Source of the DNA: Leptobrachium leishanense
Taxonomy: Eukaryota > Chordata > Amphibia > Anura > Megophryidae
Reading direction: 5' to 3'
Assembly (NCBI GenBank): GCA_009667805.1
Contig: CM019064.1
Span: forward strand, 379,685,120 to 379,749,119
Length of the DNA: 64,000 nt
Below the pieces are notes generated by a model. It saw nothing but the letters and a program-made list of their open reading frames with translations. It searched no databases and was not told where the DNA came from. This document shows positions 1-12,601 of this stretch, piece after piece. Numbering within the stretch: the stretch's first letter is position 1; each line of letters opens with the position of its first letter. A program made the translations under genes and the position numbers.

Positions 1-536
1 AATGTTAGAAATATTCCCGTTTTTACTCTATCTAATAAACCGTTTATTTTAATCTACAGTAAAAAGTCTCTTTATTTATTTTAGGATAATTTTGTCATTA
101 TTCGGGATATTTTTTGTTTTAAAGCGTTTTTTCTGTAACGGACCTTTTTACTATCATTCATTATATTTTATATGTTAATTCCGGGCATTTTCATTCAGTA
201 GAATTTTTTGCAAACAGCGTTTCAATTTTGACACCTTAAATCATATTTCTTTTTTTTGGGGGGGGGAGTTTATCCCGTTCGGCAGCTTGTCGGCTTTTTC
301 CGGCAGGTGGTCTGCGCTGTGATCACCAGCTGGTCGGCCTTTTCTGACGTGTTCAGTGTGTTTTTTTGCAGCAGTTTTGGCTGGTGTTCAGCAGGTGTGA
401 GGTGGGTTTTCACTGCACTCCAGGGACCCTGTGGTGAATGCTGGGTGGGGAACTTTGGTTCCCCCGAAGTGCTAGGAACTTCAGGCAAAGAGAGAGCACC
501 GATGTGTCGTTGACATTTTGGTGCTCTCTGAATAAC
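1..536 (-). mobile_element. Mariner-like non-autonomous element, partial
   Basis: The first 250 bases are, in reverse complement, clearly related to 37360-37520: both carry the module with a poly-A-like stretch, aataaagagact and cggtttattagat. The right end at about 518-536 reads ctctctgaataaccccc, which is the terminal inverted repeat style (GGGTTATTCAGAGAG) seen also at 17662, 19205, 36937, 37820 and 48225. The left end lies outside the window. Open frames inside it are short and have no recognisable domain. Mariner-like is an inference from the termini and a possible TA target; no transposase is present. Confidence 0.55.
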
Positions 537-797
537 CCCCATATTCTTCACAACTGGACTAAAAATTGCAGTCCATGCTAGGGCACTATTTTGCTGATAA
601 TGACCTTTATATGCAGAGCATGTGTTGTAAGAACAACATTTACACGTCTGAGCTCTGTTGGTAAAGTAAGTAAGTGTTTTCACAATAATATTTACTCCAC
701 AATTCAGTCATATGGTATTGTAATCTCAACAATATGGTAGAGATCACTGGTATGTTCCCGGCAGCTGTCCAACAAACATTAGTGTGAATGTAAGGAA

Positions 798-1450
798 TAC
801 TGGCCTCCCTCTCTCCTGCCTCGTCCCTCCCCCTACAATCCATTCTGAATGCCTCTGCCAGGCTAATCCACCTCACCCACCACTCTGTCTCTGCCGCTCC
901 CCTCTGTGAGTCCCTTCAATGGCTCCCCATCCACTGCAGAAATAAATTCAAAATCCTTACCCTGACCTACAAAGCTCTCACTAACTCAGCTCCCCACTAC
1001 CTGTCCTCACTAATCACCAAATACACCCCATCCCGCTCCCTAAGGTCAAACAGTGACCTGCGCCTAGCTTCTCCCCGCATCACCTCTTCCCATGATAGAC
1101 TGCAGGATTTCTCACGGGCAGCCCCCACTCTCTGGAACGCTCTCCCTCGTACTGTCAGACTTTCCCCCAGTTTCTCTTCCTTCAAACGCTCCCTTAAAAC
1201 ATTCCTATTTAGGCAAGCCTACCACCCGACTCACTGACGCAACCCATCCATCACGCTCACCTTGCAGTCCTCTCCTCCTTTTTCCACCCCCCAATCCTTC
1301 TAGATTGTAAGGTCCAATGGGAATAGGGTCTTGTTTTCTCCTGTACTGGTTTGTCAAAATGTTGTTCAATGTATTGTAACCCTGTCTATATTGTGTCCAT
1401 TGTACAGCGCTGCGGAATATGCTGGTGCTATATAAATAAAGAATAATAAT
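798..1450 (+). mobile_element. L2-like LINE, 3' end copy 1
   Basis: A 5'-truncated non-LTR retrotransposon. The + strand encodes the C-terminal part of an L2-type reverse transcriptase (LHWLPIHCRIKFKILTLTY-like, then LWNALPRTVR) ending near 1236. The 3' untranslated tail carries tctagattgtaaggt and ends in gcgctgcggaatatgctgg followed by a tataaataaagaataataat microsatellite-like tail, typical of L2/CR1-type elements. It is about 85-90 percent alike by eye to the copy at 2553-3307. No promoter or endonuclease part remains. Confidence 0.85.
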
Positions 1451-2552
1451 ATGTTCAAAAAAGGATGAGATTGCATAGCTGCCAAATTAAAGTATGTTAT
1501 CAGGAATTAAAGTGGAATAATCAATTTATAAAATATTTTTCTTTGTTCTTCATGGGAAAAACCATATGGACCAGGATTCGACAGGGCTGTCCTGGGGTAA
1601 AGTGCTATGTGTTGGGTTTGGGGAATATTCTCTCTTAAATCATGTTTTTAGAGTCAATGTACCAGAGAGTAGAACACTGGTATAGATGTATAATCGGTAT
1701 GACTGCTCTGCATGGAGGACACCAGTTAAAACTAGTTCTCTCTATTGTATAGGAAGATTGGTTTATATTTCAATGCAACTTTTAAAAATGATCCCCTGCT
1801 AGATTTATTATGTATACTTAACAAATGAGAAAAGAAAGGTTCCTTTTAATCCACACAGTAGCAAACATTCAGCGTCACACTGGAAATGATCAATATCCAT
1901 TTAGTCCTCATTTAATTGTGTTTCACATTTTGTAAACATAATTTACTGGCAGTGAACCTATTAAATCTGTCAAGCATTATCTTTCCTGTGAGTCTGTAAA
2001 CTGCCATGAGAAACCTAAAGCTGTGCTCACTTATGTCCTTCTGTGATGAGTGATTAATCTGATGGGGACTCGGCATTCAAAGAACCTTTTAATCAGCTAC
2101 ATAGATTATTGAACATTCTTTTAGGGTGGTTAATCCCTTCACTACCCATCGTATTATGTTAAAAAATTACCAGAACATTTATTTGAAACAAAGGATGCAT
2201 AGCTACAACTGAAATAGATGTTTAAAAGATTAAAATAACTGAACATAAATACATGAAATGTCATTTTGTTCATCTTTTACAGAATTACCGCAGGCACGAA
2301 AGCTTCCAAACGTCATATGTCAATCAGGAAATGTATTTTTAGCATATGGGCAAAAAAAATCGGTCTGTGTGTAACAGATAATGTGATAAATGCTCGGACA
2401 GCCTGATTATGTTGTGGTCATAATGAGATTATTAGCTCTGCAGGTTTCAACAATAGCAACATAATATAAAAATAATAAGAAATAATCTGTATGTGGCATA
2501 ATGCGTGTGTATAAAATTACAGTAACACCTTGTATCTATGCTGTACAGAGAT
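1451..2552. other. AT-rich intergenic DNA, nothing recognised
   Basis: Between two L2-like copies. No open frame with a recognisable domain, no inverted or tandem repeat seen by eye; base composition is strongly AT-rich. Confidence 0.5.
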
Positions 2553-3307
2553 TGCTGGCCTCCCTCTCTACCGCCTCTACCCCCTACAATCGATTCTGAA
2601 TGCCTCTGCCACGCTCATCCACCTCACCCGCCGCTCTGTCTCTGCCGCTCCTTTCTGCGAGTCCTTCACTGGCTGCCCATCCACTGCAGAATTAAATTCA
2701 AAATCCTTACCCTGACCTACAAAACCCTCACGAACTCTGCTCCCCACTACCTGTCTGCACTAATCACTAAATACACCCCAGTCCATTCCCTAAGATCAAA
2801 CAGTGACCTGCGCCTAGCTTCTCCCCGTATCACCTCTTCCCATGATAGACTGCTGGATTTTTCACGTGTTGCCCCCATCCTCTGGAACGCTCTCCCTCGT
2901 ATGGTCAGACTTTCCCCTAGTTTCCCTTCCTTCAAACGCCTTAAGACATTCCTATTTAGGCAAGCCTACCACCCGACTCACTGATACACCTCACTGCCCC
3001 AACCAGTCCATCACTCTCACCTTGCAGTCATCACTCTCACCTTGCAGTCCATCACTCTCACCTTGCAGTCCATCAATCTCACCTTGCAGTCCATCACTCT
3101 CACCTTGCAGTCCATCACTCTCACCTTGCAGTCCCCTCCTCCTGTTTTCACCCCCAATCTTTCTAGATTGTAAGGTCCCACGGGAATAGGGCCTACGTTT
3201 CCTCCTATACTGGTTTGTCAAAATGTTGTTCGATGTATTGTAACCCTGTCTAAATTGGGGCCATTGTACAGCACTGCGGAATATGCTGGCGCTTTATAAA
3301 TAAATAA
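2553..3307 (+). mobile_element. L2-like LINE, 3' end copy 2
   Basis: Second copy of the same L2-like 3' end. An open frame at 2538-2984 (148 codons) encodes the reverse transcriptase C terminus: LHWLPIHCRIKFKILTLTY, LRSNSDLRLASPRI, LWNALPRMVR and a terminal FLFRQAYHPTH. The frame is open but lacks the catalytic core, so it is a remnant. The 3' UTR is enlarged by a short tandem array (3001-3133) absent from copy 1, and ends gcgctttataaataaataa. Confidence 0.87.
3001..3133 (+). repeat. 21-bp tandem repeat in L2 3' UTR
   Basis: About six head-to-tail copies of ccatcactctcaccttgcagt, the second one missing a few bases. Copy 1 of the same LINE has only one unit at 1250-1270, so the array expanded after or in a sublineage of this copy. 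The array is readable in several frames, which explains the low-complexity open frames over it; these are not genes. Confidence 0.9.
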
Positions 3308-3615
3308 TTGCCTGCAAGTAGAACAATGTTCATTTCATGCTTGTACAGTAGTAGATAACACCATAGTTCTCCCTGTATTCTGCCCTGCCCCTGGCTGTTG
3401 TAATGCAACAATAAAATTCAACATTCTGTACCATGAGGATGGGTGCTACTCCTTTGTAACCAAATACACGGGGAGAAAAAAGAGGTATAAATGAGATATG
3501 AATTTTTGGCCAGGGAGAACAGTAATTTTGTGTGTCAATTTTCATTTTTCATTGCAAAATTGTTTATGCACCTTTTTGGTAATGTACGAGTTCCGCTCAA
3601 GTGCAGCTCTTAATT
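3308..3615. other. Unassigned stretch
   Basis: No gene or repeat recognised; it ends at the target duplication of the L1-like insertion that follows. Confidence 0.4.
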
Positions 3616-3628
3616 TGAATTCTGTAAT

Positions 3629-5175
3629 TTTTATTTTTATTTTTTTTAAATTACATTTTTATTGGATATTTCCAGACAGACAAGAAAAATATACATACAT
3701 TCAAAAACCTTGGGGGAAGGAGGGAGCGGGGGGGAAAAAAAAAAAAGAAGGGGGGGAGGGGTTTGCAGCAGGAGGTATATAGCTCAAACATAGACTTTTA
3801 CTAGAGACCGCATGCCTTATATATTTTGTGTACATCCCAAAGTTTCCATGGGTCTCATTTGGGAGATTGTAATCCTTCCGTCATTATTATCCTAGAATCA
3901 AAGCTACGGTATTGTTCCAAAAGGTCGGTCACCTGTTTGCAAGTGGGAACCAACATAGTTCTCCAATTTCGTGCGAGAAGTAGGGCGGTTGTAGAAATGA
4001 GGATAAATAACATCCGTAGCTGAGGTCGTGGAAGTTTAATCATGCCCAGTAATAAGACTTCAGGTGAGTGCGGAATCTGTGTACCCAATATTTCTGTCGC
4101 CAGTGACGAAATGTCTCTCCACAAAGGGGCTATCCGAGGGCAGTACCACCATATGTGGCTCATAGATCCAGTCTCCAGGGAACACCTCCAGCAGAGATCC
4201 GAATGTTGTGGAGCAAATCGCTTGATCTTGTCCGGAGTGAGGTACCACCGGTATAGTATTTTTCTTTGAGTCTCTATCAGAGTAACACATCTAGTCGCCC
4301 CCACAGCGAACATGAAGGCAGATGCCCATTGTGTAGGTGTAAATTTTTGACCAAGTTCTTTTTCCCAGGTGTTTTGGAAAGACCAGACCACAGTCCGTGT
4401 TGGCGTGTTAAGTACTATATAAAATAACAAAATCGGTCTAGCGGTTGCAAGAGGGTCTAAGCAAAAAAGTTCAGTTTCAGACAACAATGGCAAAATAGCT
4501 CTCAACTTAGATAATACCGATTGTGACCTAAGGATTGTAATTGTAGATAAGACAAAAACATTGTTTGTGGTACTTTAAATTTGGTGCATATAGTCTCGAA
4601 AGGAAGAATGGCGGCCATGTCAAAGAAATGGTGGAGATTCGTAATTCCATATTGTAGCCATTGACAGCATCTCCATTGTGGGAGAATGTAGCGGAGTGCT
4701 TCCACTGGCATCGCCATGGAGATGGGGTGATGGTTCGTAATAAGGGGGAAAATTCGATCCCAAATATACAGGTGCAGAGACGTGGTAGCCAACGGCGACT
4801 GGAACCGCGGTCTGTCCTTTGGAGGGACCCATAACACTTTGGCCAAGTCATGTCCATCCATGTATGTTGCCTCAATGGTGAGCCATTGTGGCGTAGGACG
4901 GCTATGAAACACCTCTGACAAGGAGGCAAGGCATGATGCCCAGAAATAATGTTGGATATGTATCATGTTCAATCCCCCGTCTCTTTGTCTGTAGCATAAC
5001 AGTCTGCGCGCTATTCGCAGTCTCTTATTATTCCATACATAAGACACCAATATAGACTGCAACGTAACTAGAAATGACCTAGGTAGTTTAAGCGGTAGAG
5101 CTCGAAACACATAAAGTAATTTCGGTAAGATCACCATCTTTGCTGCCGCCATCCTTCCCATCCATGAGACTTCCC
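3629..5175 (-). mobile_element. 5'-truncated L1-like LINE
   Basis: A 1.55 kb insertion in minus orientation. The A-rich tail appears as T-rich sequence at 3629-3655, and the element is flanked by a 13-bp direct repeat tgaattctgtaat at 3616-3628 and 5176-5188, the expected product of target-primed reverse transcription. It holds the 3' UTR and the C-terminal third of ORF2. The 5' truncation point is the right target duplication. Confidence 0.88.
3855..5161 (-). pseudogene. L1-like ORF2 C-terminal remnant
   Basis: Two adjacent minus-strand frames make up the C-terminal part of an L1/Tx1-like ORF2: 4502-5161 starts at MGRMAAAKMVILPKLLYVF, the conserved segment after the reverse transcriptase core, and 3855-4505 contains the zinc-knuckle-like motif LCWRC...MSHIWWYC near the middle. 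The two frames overlap at 4502-4505, so a frameshift or stop lies there. The endonuclease and the catalytic reverse transcriptase core are absent. The same order of motifs is seen in the fuller ORF2 at 23288-27138. Non-functional. Confidence 0.85.
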
Positions 5176-5188
5176 TGAATTCTGTAAT

Positions 5189-6165
5189 CTTTTAACAGAT
5201 TTGGCAGCATATGAATTCTGTATGATGTTGGGTAGCAGTTCATGTGCTTTTTCAAGGCATAGAAAAATAGGTGTACATTAAAAAAATGACTATAGAGCCA
5301 GAGTTGGCTGTTGTTGCAAAAATCCCCAGTATTGCAGTAACTACAAATACCAGTGTTTCTCAAAAGTAAAATCCAAACCGCAAAAGTTGTTCTTAGGACT
5401 TTAGTTTTGTGATATGCCACATTTGCCCGCTCTATCATACTGGCAGTGCCAGCACACATGGCGCTTAGTGGATAATCACCTTAGTGTCTATAGCAATCAG
5501 AATTCCCTTCTGGGGACCCTGTCGGATGTGATTGCTTCGTTCCAGGGGCAGTTGACTTGATTACCAGGTACCTGCTCAACTTCGACAGAAACTCATCACA
5601 TCATTGGTTAAATGCGAACAGAATCCAATCAAAAAGCAAATTTGTTTTTCATCAGCTTTTTTTTAACAAGTCTGAAGAGCAAACATGGCCACCTGCCCCG
5701 TGCTAAACATGTTTTGAGCAGATTTATGTTTGTCTCTGTACAGCTCCAAAGAGAATAATTTTACAGGTGCTGACACAGAGCATAATACATTTAATCATGT
5801 GTAAGACCATCTCGTTATTAAATTGCATGGAGCAGGAAGAGGAAATATATCTTTCTTTCTTCGCACCCTGGATTTGGAAGCCATTTAGCATCATCTGTTA
5901 GACAGTAGAGTGATGTAAGATATAATTAATGTGTAAAAATAATGTTGGCAACTGTTGAGGTTTCTAATCATCATCCACATTTTTAGTTGTATGTATCTGT
6001 TTATAACTCCATGTGGCACATCTAGACATTGTTCTACATAAGTTTTTTTAATTGTTGTATTGTCTTTTGTCTTCTAATGAATCCATAGCAACAATAAGGA
6101 TGAATGAATAGTTTAACTTGATGGACATGGTCTTTTTTTAACCTATGTTACTATGTAAATATTTT
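5189..6165. other. Intergenic DNA, nothing recognised
   Basis: No coding frame with a domain and no clear repeat edge. AT-rich, with poly-T runs near 5660 and 6040. Confidence 0.45.
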
Positions 6166-6787
6166 GGGCTATATTACATTCTTCACGCAAAAAGCCTCGC
6201 GCAAAGCGAAAACCTTTGTGCCAAGCGTTAAACTTTTGCGTGCACAAATCACTGCTGGAATTACAATCCTCGTGGCTTTTTTCTTCCGCCTATCAATTGC
6301 GAGCGCAAACCGTACGCGCACAAATGCATCGGAGATGGGTTCTGCGTCTATGATGCAAAATGAGCACATATGCTACAGTAATAATACACACACACCTGCC
6401 ATCATCCATTATATTGTTGCTGCATTCCTTTTTAAGGGCTGTTTTTTTTGTTTTTTTGGGTTAGCCAGGTTGTTCAGATATGCCGTTAGCACCAGCTTTT
6501 AGGAGTTACTAAAATTATGCGCGCATAGGCTATGCGGTAATTACCGCAAATAGATTGTAATGCCATCCTCGTACCAGCAGACATTCACATTTGCGCTCAC
6601 AAAGTATAGGATGCGCAGCGTACAGTAAGCTCGTGCAGGGTTCGCGCAGGTTCACCAACGGGAGACGATTTCGTGCAGTTGTTGCGCTGACTATGTAATA
6701 CGGGATAAGGCGCAAATGGTTTTACTCCTCGCGTTAATGTTTTCTTGCGCCGGCGCAAACGTTTGCGTGAAGATTGTAATTTAGTCC
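6166..6787. mobile_element. MITE with GGGCTATATTACA ends
   Basis: A 622-bp element beginning GGGCTATATTACATTCTTCA and ending tgaagattgtaatttagtcc, imperfect terminal inverted repeats, flanked by TTT on both sides. Much of the interior is rich in gcgcaaa/tttgcg words. Related ends occur at 41079-41745, 51993-52605 and near 56765-56981. The 3-bp target duplications suggest the PIF/Harbinger superfamily, but no transposase is present and this is an inference. Confidence 0.7.
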
Positions 6788-6952
6788 TTTATGAGCATTG
6801 CCTACACCCACCTTTTAGTGAGTTTTATTTTTTTAATCTTTTAAAAAGAACAGTCAATACAGAAATAGACCAACTTTACCACCCACAGCTTCATTTCCTC
6901 CCAATATAGAATAGTAGATAGCTAAGCATATTGTGGACAATATATTCAACAT

Positions 6953-6973
6953 ATTTTATTTTGTCACTTTCAG
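6953..6973 (+). promoter_or_regulatory. Probable splice acceptor of GPR84 coding exon
   Basis: A pyrimidine-rich tract ending in tttgtcactttcag lies 32 bases before the chosen start codon of GPR84. This fits a coding exon that starts at about 6974 with a short 5' UTR, the upstream non-coding exon lying further 5' and not identified. The open frame runs on upstream to 6931, but that part shows no resemblance to GPR84 and would be intron. Confidence 0.6.
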
Positions 6974-7005
6974 AATCCGAGCTGTTACCAGAAGTTTGTG
7001 CAAGG

Positions 7006-8109
7006 ATGAATGAGACAGACGCCAACTTCTCCTGCTACGACCCATCTATTGTCGAATACCGTTATGTTGGAGCAACATGGGGCATGATTGTGTCCATCGT
7101 GGGCACTGTGGGTAACGTGCTTACTGTGCTGGCATACCTCCTCGATAAGAAGTTGCAGACACGTTTCAACCTTCTCATTATCAATCTGACTGTGGCGGAC
7201 ATCCTTTACTGTTCGTTTCTCCAACCATTCTCCATAGATGCCTACCTCCACCTGTACTGGAGAAGCGGTGCCACTTTCTGTCGAGTGTTTGGGATGCTGC
7301 TCTTTGTCTCCAACTCTGTGTCCATCCTGAATCTATGTCTAATTGCAGTCAGTCGATATATACTTATAAGCAACCAGAAACTCTTTGATAAGATTTTTTC
7401 CAAGATTGGTACACTTATCATACTCTTAGGGACCTGGGTGGTGGGGTTTGCTAGCTTTGCTCCTCTGTGGAATGTCTTTGTTTTGGTGCCTAAAGTATGT
7501 ACCTGCAGCTTTCACCGCATAAGAGGCAGACCTTATACCACAATCTTGATGGCTTTTTACTTTGTAATAGGCCTTAGCTGTGTCGGTGTCTTCTACTTTT
7601 TAATTCATCGTAAAGTTAAATCTGCCGCAAAGGCCTTGGATCAATACAAACTGAAAACCTCTGCAGTGCCAAAAGGACATGTTGCTGGAGTCAACTCTAC
7701 AACCCCAGGTGTTTACCATGAGCTGGATAGCGGAGTGGACACTGCAGCTTCCAGTGAGGTCATATCAGAGCAGATTCCTTCATCCAAGAGTAATGTGTCA
7801 TCCAGCACCACGGACAATGGAAAATCAACAACACTGTCAAAACCCAAAGATTCTGGTTCCGACTTTAAAAAAGTTACACGCATGTGCTTTGTGGTCTTCA
7901 TCTTTTTTGTGGTCAGCTACATTCCCTTCCTGCTACTCAACATTTTTGATGCGAAAAATGCAGCACCACAAGTGCTTCACATGATTGCCGCAAACCTCAC
8001 CTGGTTAAATAGCTGCATTAATCCCATTCTTTACGCAGCCATGAATCGCCAATTTCGGGACAGTTACAAGAGAGTTGTCTCACTCGCAATAGGAAAACTA
8101 GGAAGATAG
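7006..8109 (+). CDS. gpr84: G-protein coupled receptor 84
   Basis: Complete class A GPCR of 367 residues, recognised as GPR84, the Gi-coupled plasma-membrane receptor for medium-chain fatty acids that acts mainly in macrophages and other innate immune cells. Visible features: N-glycosylation sites N2 and N7, TM1 with GN at 36-37, TM2 LTVAD at 61-65, TM3 cysteine 92, SRY at 116-118 in place of DRY (mammalian GPR84 has GRY), the VCTCSFHRIRGRPYTTI second extracellular loop, a long polar third intracellular loop (about 204-288) and NPILY at 339-343. Arg171 aligns with the loop arginine reported to contact ligand in the human receptor. The start at 7006 was chosen because NxTDANFSCY matches the known N terminus; an upstream ATG at 6931 is in frame but probably intronic. 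The mammalian protein is about 30 residues longer, the difference lying in loop three. No break or odd residue; all coding sequence is in one exon, as in other vertebrates. Confidence 0.97.
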   Translation: MNETDANFSCYDPSIVEYRYVGATWGMIVSIVGTVGNVLTVLAYLLDKKLQTRFNLLIINLTVADILYCSFLQPFSIDAYLHLYWRSGATFCRVFGMLLFVSNSVSILNLCLIAVSRYILISNQKLFDKIFSKIGTLIILLGTWVVGFASFAPLWNVFVLVPKVCTCSFHRIRGRPYTTILMAFYFVIGLSCVGVFYFLIHRKVKSAAKALDQYKLKTSAVPKGHVAGVNSTTPGVYHELDSGVDTAASSEVISEQIPSSKSNVSSSTTDNGKSTTLSKPKDSGSDFKKVTRMCFVVFIFFVVSYIPFLLLNIFDAKNAAPQVLHMIAANLTWLNSCINPILYAAMNRQFRDSYKRVVSLAIGKLGR

Positions 8110-8363
8110 TATTGACTGGAAACTATTTTACTGCTTTAAATTTTTTTATAACATGGTTACTTTAATGCATCAGATTTGATGATGGATTTTTTTATATTTT
8201 ACAGCCAATCCTTTTTATAGTGGTTTCTTCTGAGAAATATGCAATACACATTGTAAATTGCTACTGAAATACTTTGTCACTTTTGTGTTAAATAAGGTTC
8301 TCCTGTGCCTGGATCTACTTTGTATATATGTCTTTGTATATATTGTAATATTATATTATAAAT

Positions 8364-8369
8364 AATAAA
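8364..8369 (+). terminator. Poly(A) signal of gpr84
   Basis: An AATAAA hexamer in an AT-rich run about 255 bases after the gpr84 stop codon. A later aataaa occurs at about 8609 and could be an alternative. The 3' end itself cannot be fixed from sequence. Confidence 0.55.
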
Positions 8370-8385
8370 TAGTTCTATTTCTCTA

Positions 8386-8805
8386 GTTTTCTTTTACCAT
8401 ATTTGCTGTTTGACGTGTATCAACAATGCACATTGGTTGCATGTTTTGTGTGTTTGCATGCACTTCTGAAAGGCCGTTTATCTAATGACTGACTGAAGCT
8501 TTGGTATGTGAACAGCTAATGAACTATTGAAAGCATGTTGTCCTCCACCACATTACCTTATGGTTTAGTAACCTGAATAGATTCTCTTTAGAAACAATCT
8601 GTCTAGGAAAATAAAGCCACAGGCAAATGTATAGTAATTGAAACCAGTCTCTTTAACCACACTTTCAGAAACTTTGTTTCTCACTCGGTTACAATTTCCA
8701 GTAGCAAGTAGGTTGACAAAAGATAAAGCTGGTTGATTACCAAAGGTTATTTAAACAAACATACAAATCAAGTAATGTTTTAACTCAAAGCTCTTACTCT
8801 ATAAG
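8386..8805. other. Downstream flank of gpr84
   Basis: No gene or repeat recognised between the gpr84 poly(A) region and the satellite fragment at 8806. Confidence 0.4.
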
Positions 8806-9030
8806 AATATGCGTATCACAGAGCTCCACAGCAATAAAACTCACAGTAATGTGCAGTGTGTATGAGTGTATCATAGAGCTCCACAGTGCAGCATCATTGT
8901 TCACATTATAGTTGATAAGTGAACAAAAGTGCTGCATTACAAAATAAGTTAAATTGGATTTTTTTTTATTTTTACATGAAAACTGGTCATGTTTGGAATC
9001 ATTGGAAAGGCCATATTCTGGCCTTTCCAA
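8806..9030 (+). repeat. Fragment of a 55-bp satellite with palindrome
   Basis: Two units of a repeat built on cacagagctccacagcaata and agtaatgtgcagtgtgtatg, the same unit found in a longer array at 59345-59700. It is followed at 9003-9027 by a near-perfect palindrome ggaaaggccatatt/ctggcctttcc, a variant of which recurs at 55385 and as a half at 30899. Probably the remains of a dispersed element, not a gene. Confidence 0.65.
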
Positions 9031-9255
9031 TGTCACCGAACATGCCCTTTACCGTCTGGATCTAAAGGACACCTGTATCTCCTCCATAGGGAACAGGTAT
9101 TCTCTGGCAGGCAGGAGAGGAACTCCCACATCCGATGTCATCACGCCCACGCACTTAAAGAATCTTTTGGTCGGTCTTGCTCTCTATGGCTATTTTTTCA
9201 ATTCTAGTATAGCCCATCTGATCGCTCTTTTACATGCTTTATTGGCTGCCTTATA

Positions 9256-10872
<1,617 letters not shown>

Positions 10873-11089
10873 TATGTATTATAGGATGCTTCAGATTTAG
10901 CAGTTTTAAAAGCTTTAAATACCTTTTTTTATTTTTCATTTCCTGTGCTACCTTCCTACTGAGCCACATTGGTTTCAGTCTATTTCTTTTATATTTATTA
11001 CCCAGTGGCATATATTGGGACGTGTACTTTTCTAGTGTTAGTTTAAAGATATTCCAATTATCCTGTTTTTCCTATGACAGAGTTTCTGC

Positions 11090-11464
11090 TAGTCAATGAG
11101 ATTGAGAGCTACCCTTATTTTAATGAAGTTGGCCTTTTTAAAATCCAATGTTTTGGCATGCCCCCTATGAATGTGCTTTTTTGAGTTTATTAGAAAAGAC
11201 ACCATAATTGTGGTCACTGTTGCCAACTGCTCCCCTACTTAAATATTTGAGAAAAGATCAACATTGTTTGTTTATAACCAGTTCATGACAGGTTTCCTTT
11301 CTAGTTGATGCTTCTACCAGCTGTGACATGAAGGTATCCTTTAACAGGTTCAGAAACCTAATTCCCCTTGCTGACTTACTAGTTCCACTATCCCAATTAA
11401 TGTCTGGGTAATTAAAATATCCTATAATTAAAGTACAGATAGAAGGTGTTACTGTAATTTTCAA
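11090..11464 (-). pseudogene. CR1/L2-like LINE endonuclease fragment
   Basis: On the minus strand, 11464-11258 encodes IIGYFNYPDINWDSGTS followed by RFLNLLKDTFMSQLVEASTR, which is the core of the apurinic-type endonuclease of CR1/L2-clade LINEs (GDFNxPDIxW, then the xxLVxxPTR region). The expected GD of the motif reads GY, and the frame is interrupted on both sides. It continues with weaker resemblance to about 11090. A decayed fragment of about 0.4 kb. Confidence 0.78.
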
Positions 11465-12601
11465 ATGCTGGCATTATGCATACAGATATTATTTTTATAT
11501 TCTGTTTTGTTGGTATTGTTGGAAGCTGCATTGGTACTAATCTCATTATCACTACAAATCCCAAATAAACAGGAGATCTGAACATTTTATTATCTTTATC
11601 ACATTTGCTGCAACTGATACATATCCTATGTCTGTCTGATAATGCAGACCCCATGGGCTATTGTGCAGGATAAGGTATGCCAACTAGATTTTAGAATCTA
11701 TCATTCCAACAATGTTTCTCTAAAGAATAAATGTATACATGAAAAGTTAAAATAATGAGCAAATTTAGATTATTTTAATATTTAACTTCAGAACAACAAT
11801 TTCAATAAACTGCTAACATGACATTCCATGTTTCAAATAAATATTACAATAAACATTTTATTTATAAGAAAAACTGCTTAGTTTTTAAGGGGTTAAATGG
11901 ATGTAAAGGAAATGAAGTGTATAAAACCTAAAACGGAAACACTTTTCAACACCTGTTGCTAGCTTCAAATCACTCAACCAATTGATTAGACATGTGTATG
12001 GCCAAATATATTTTAGTTCAGTTCATATCAGCAAGTTTGAAAATCCAAATATTTCAAATTTCCGAAGCATTTAGGATTCAGCAATTGCCAATTCTGACCA
12101 AACTGAATTAGACTGAACCCTGTATCTCCTCTAGAGGGAGGAGACTGATACCCTGCATCTCCTCCATAGGGAATTCCCTGTCCAACCATTATAAGTCTTG
12201 TTTCTAATGTCGTCATGCGATGTCAGTGGGTGGGGGTCCTGCAAGTAGGGTTGACACCTGCGGGACAAGTCTGCGATCGGCACGGAGCCCCGGGACTTTG
12301 ACAATGGGCTCAAGACTTCCTCCACATGCTAGCGGAGGAGCGTGGGCCCTGTTCAGACGCGTACCGGCAGAAAACAAATCCCATGGTATATCAATTTTAT
12401 AAATAAAATACACTAAGAGGGCAGCACCCAACAATTACTAGGCATAACTTCTCAAGACAACAAACCAGGAGGAGAGCACTCCAATTCATATATTCAACAA
12501 CTTTAACAGTAGCTCACACTTTCAACGATTAAATAGATTTCAAAGATTCCAACAACTCTTATCCCATTCAAGACCTTAACAATTTTTAAGCCATTAAAGA
12601 A
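11465..12601. other. Mostly unassigned; possible hAT end at 12248
   Basis: AT-rich to about 12110, then two copies of a cctgtatctcctc/catagggaa motif (12120, 12155) that also occurs at 9075 and 30856, and at 12248 tagggttgacacctgcggg, which resembles the TAGGGTTGCCACC end of some hAT elements. No partner end or coding frame was found. Confidence 0.35.

Noticed and set aside
256..683. Overlapping open frames near the left edge
   Set aside because: They lie in a mariner-like non-autonomous element and have no domain.
6931..7005. Upstream ATG of the receptor frame as true start
   Set aside because: The 25 extra residues do not resemble any GPR84 N terminus and are interrupted by a good splice acceptor; the ATG at 7006 matches the family.
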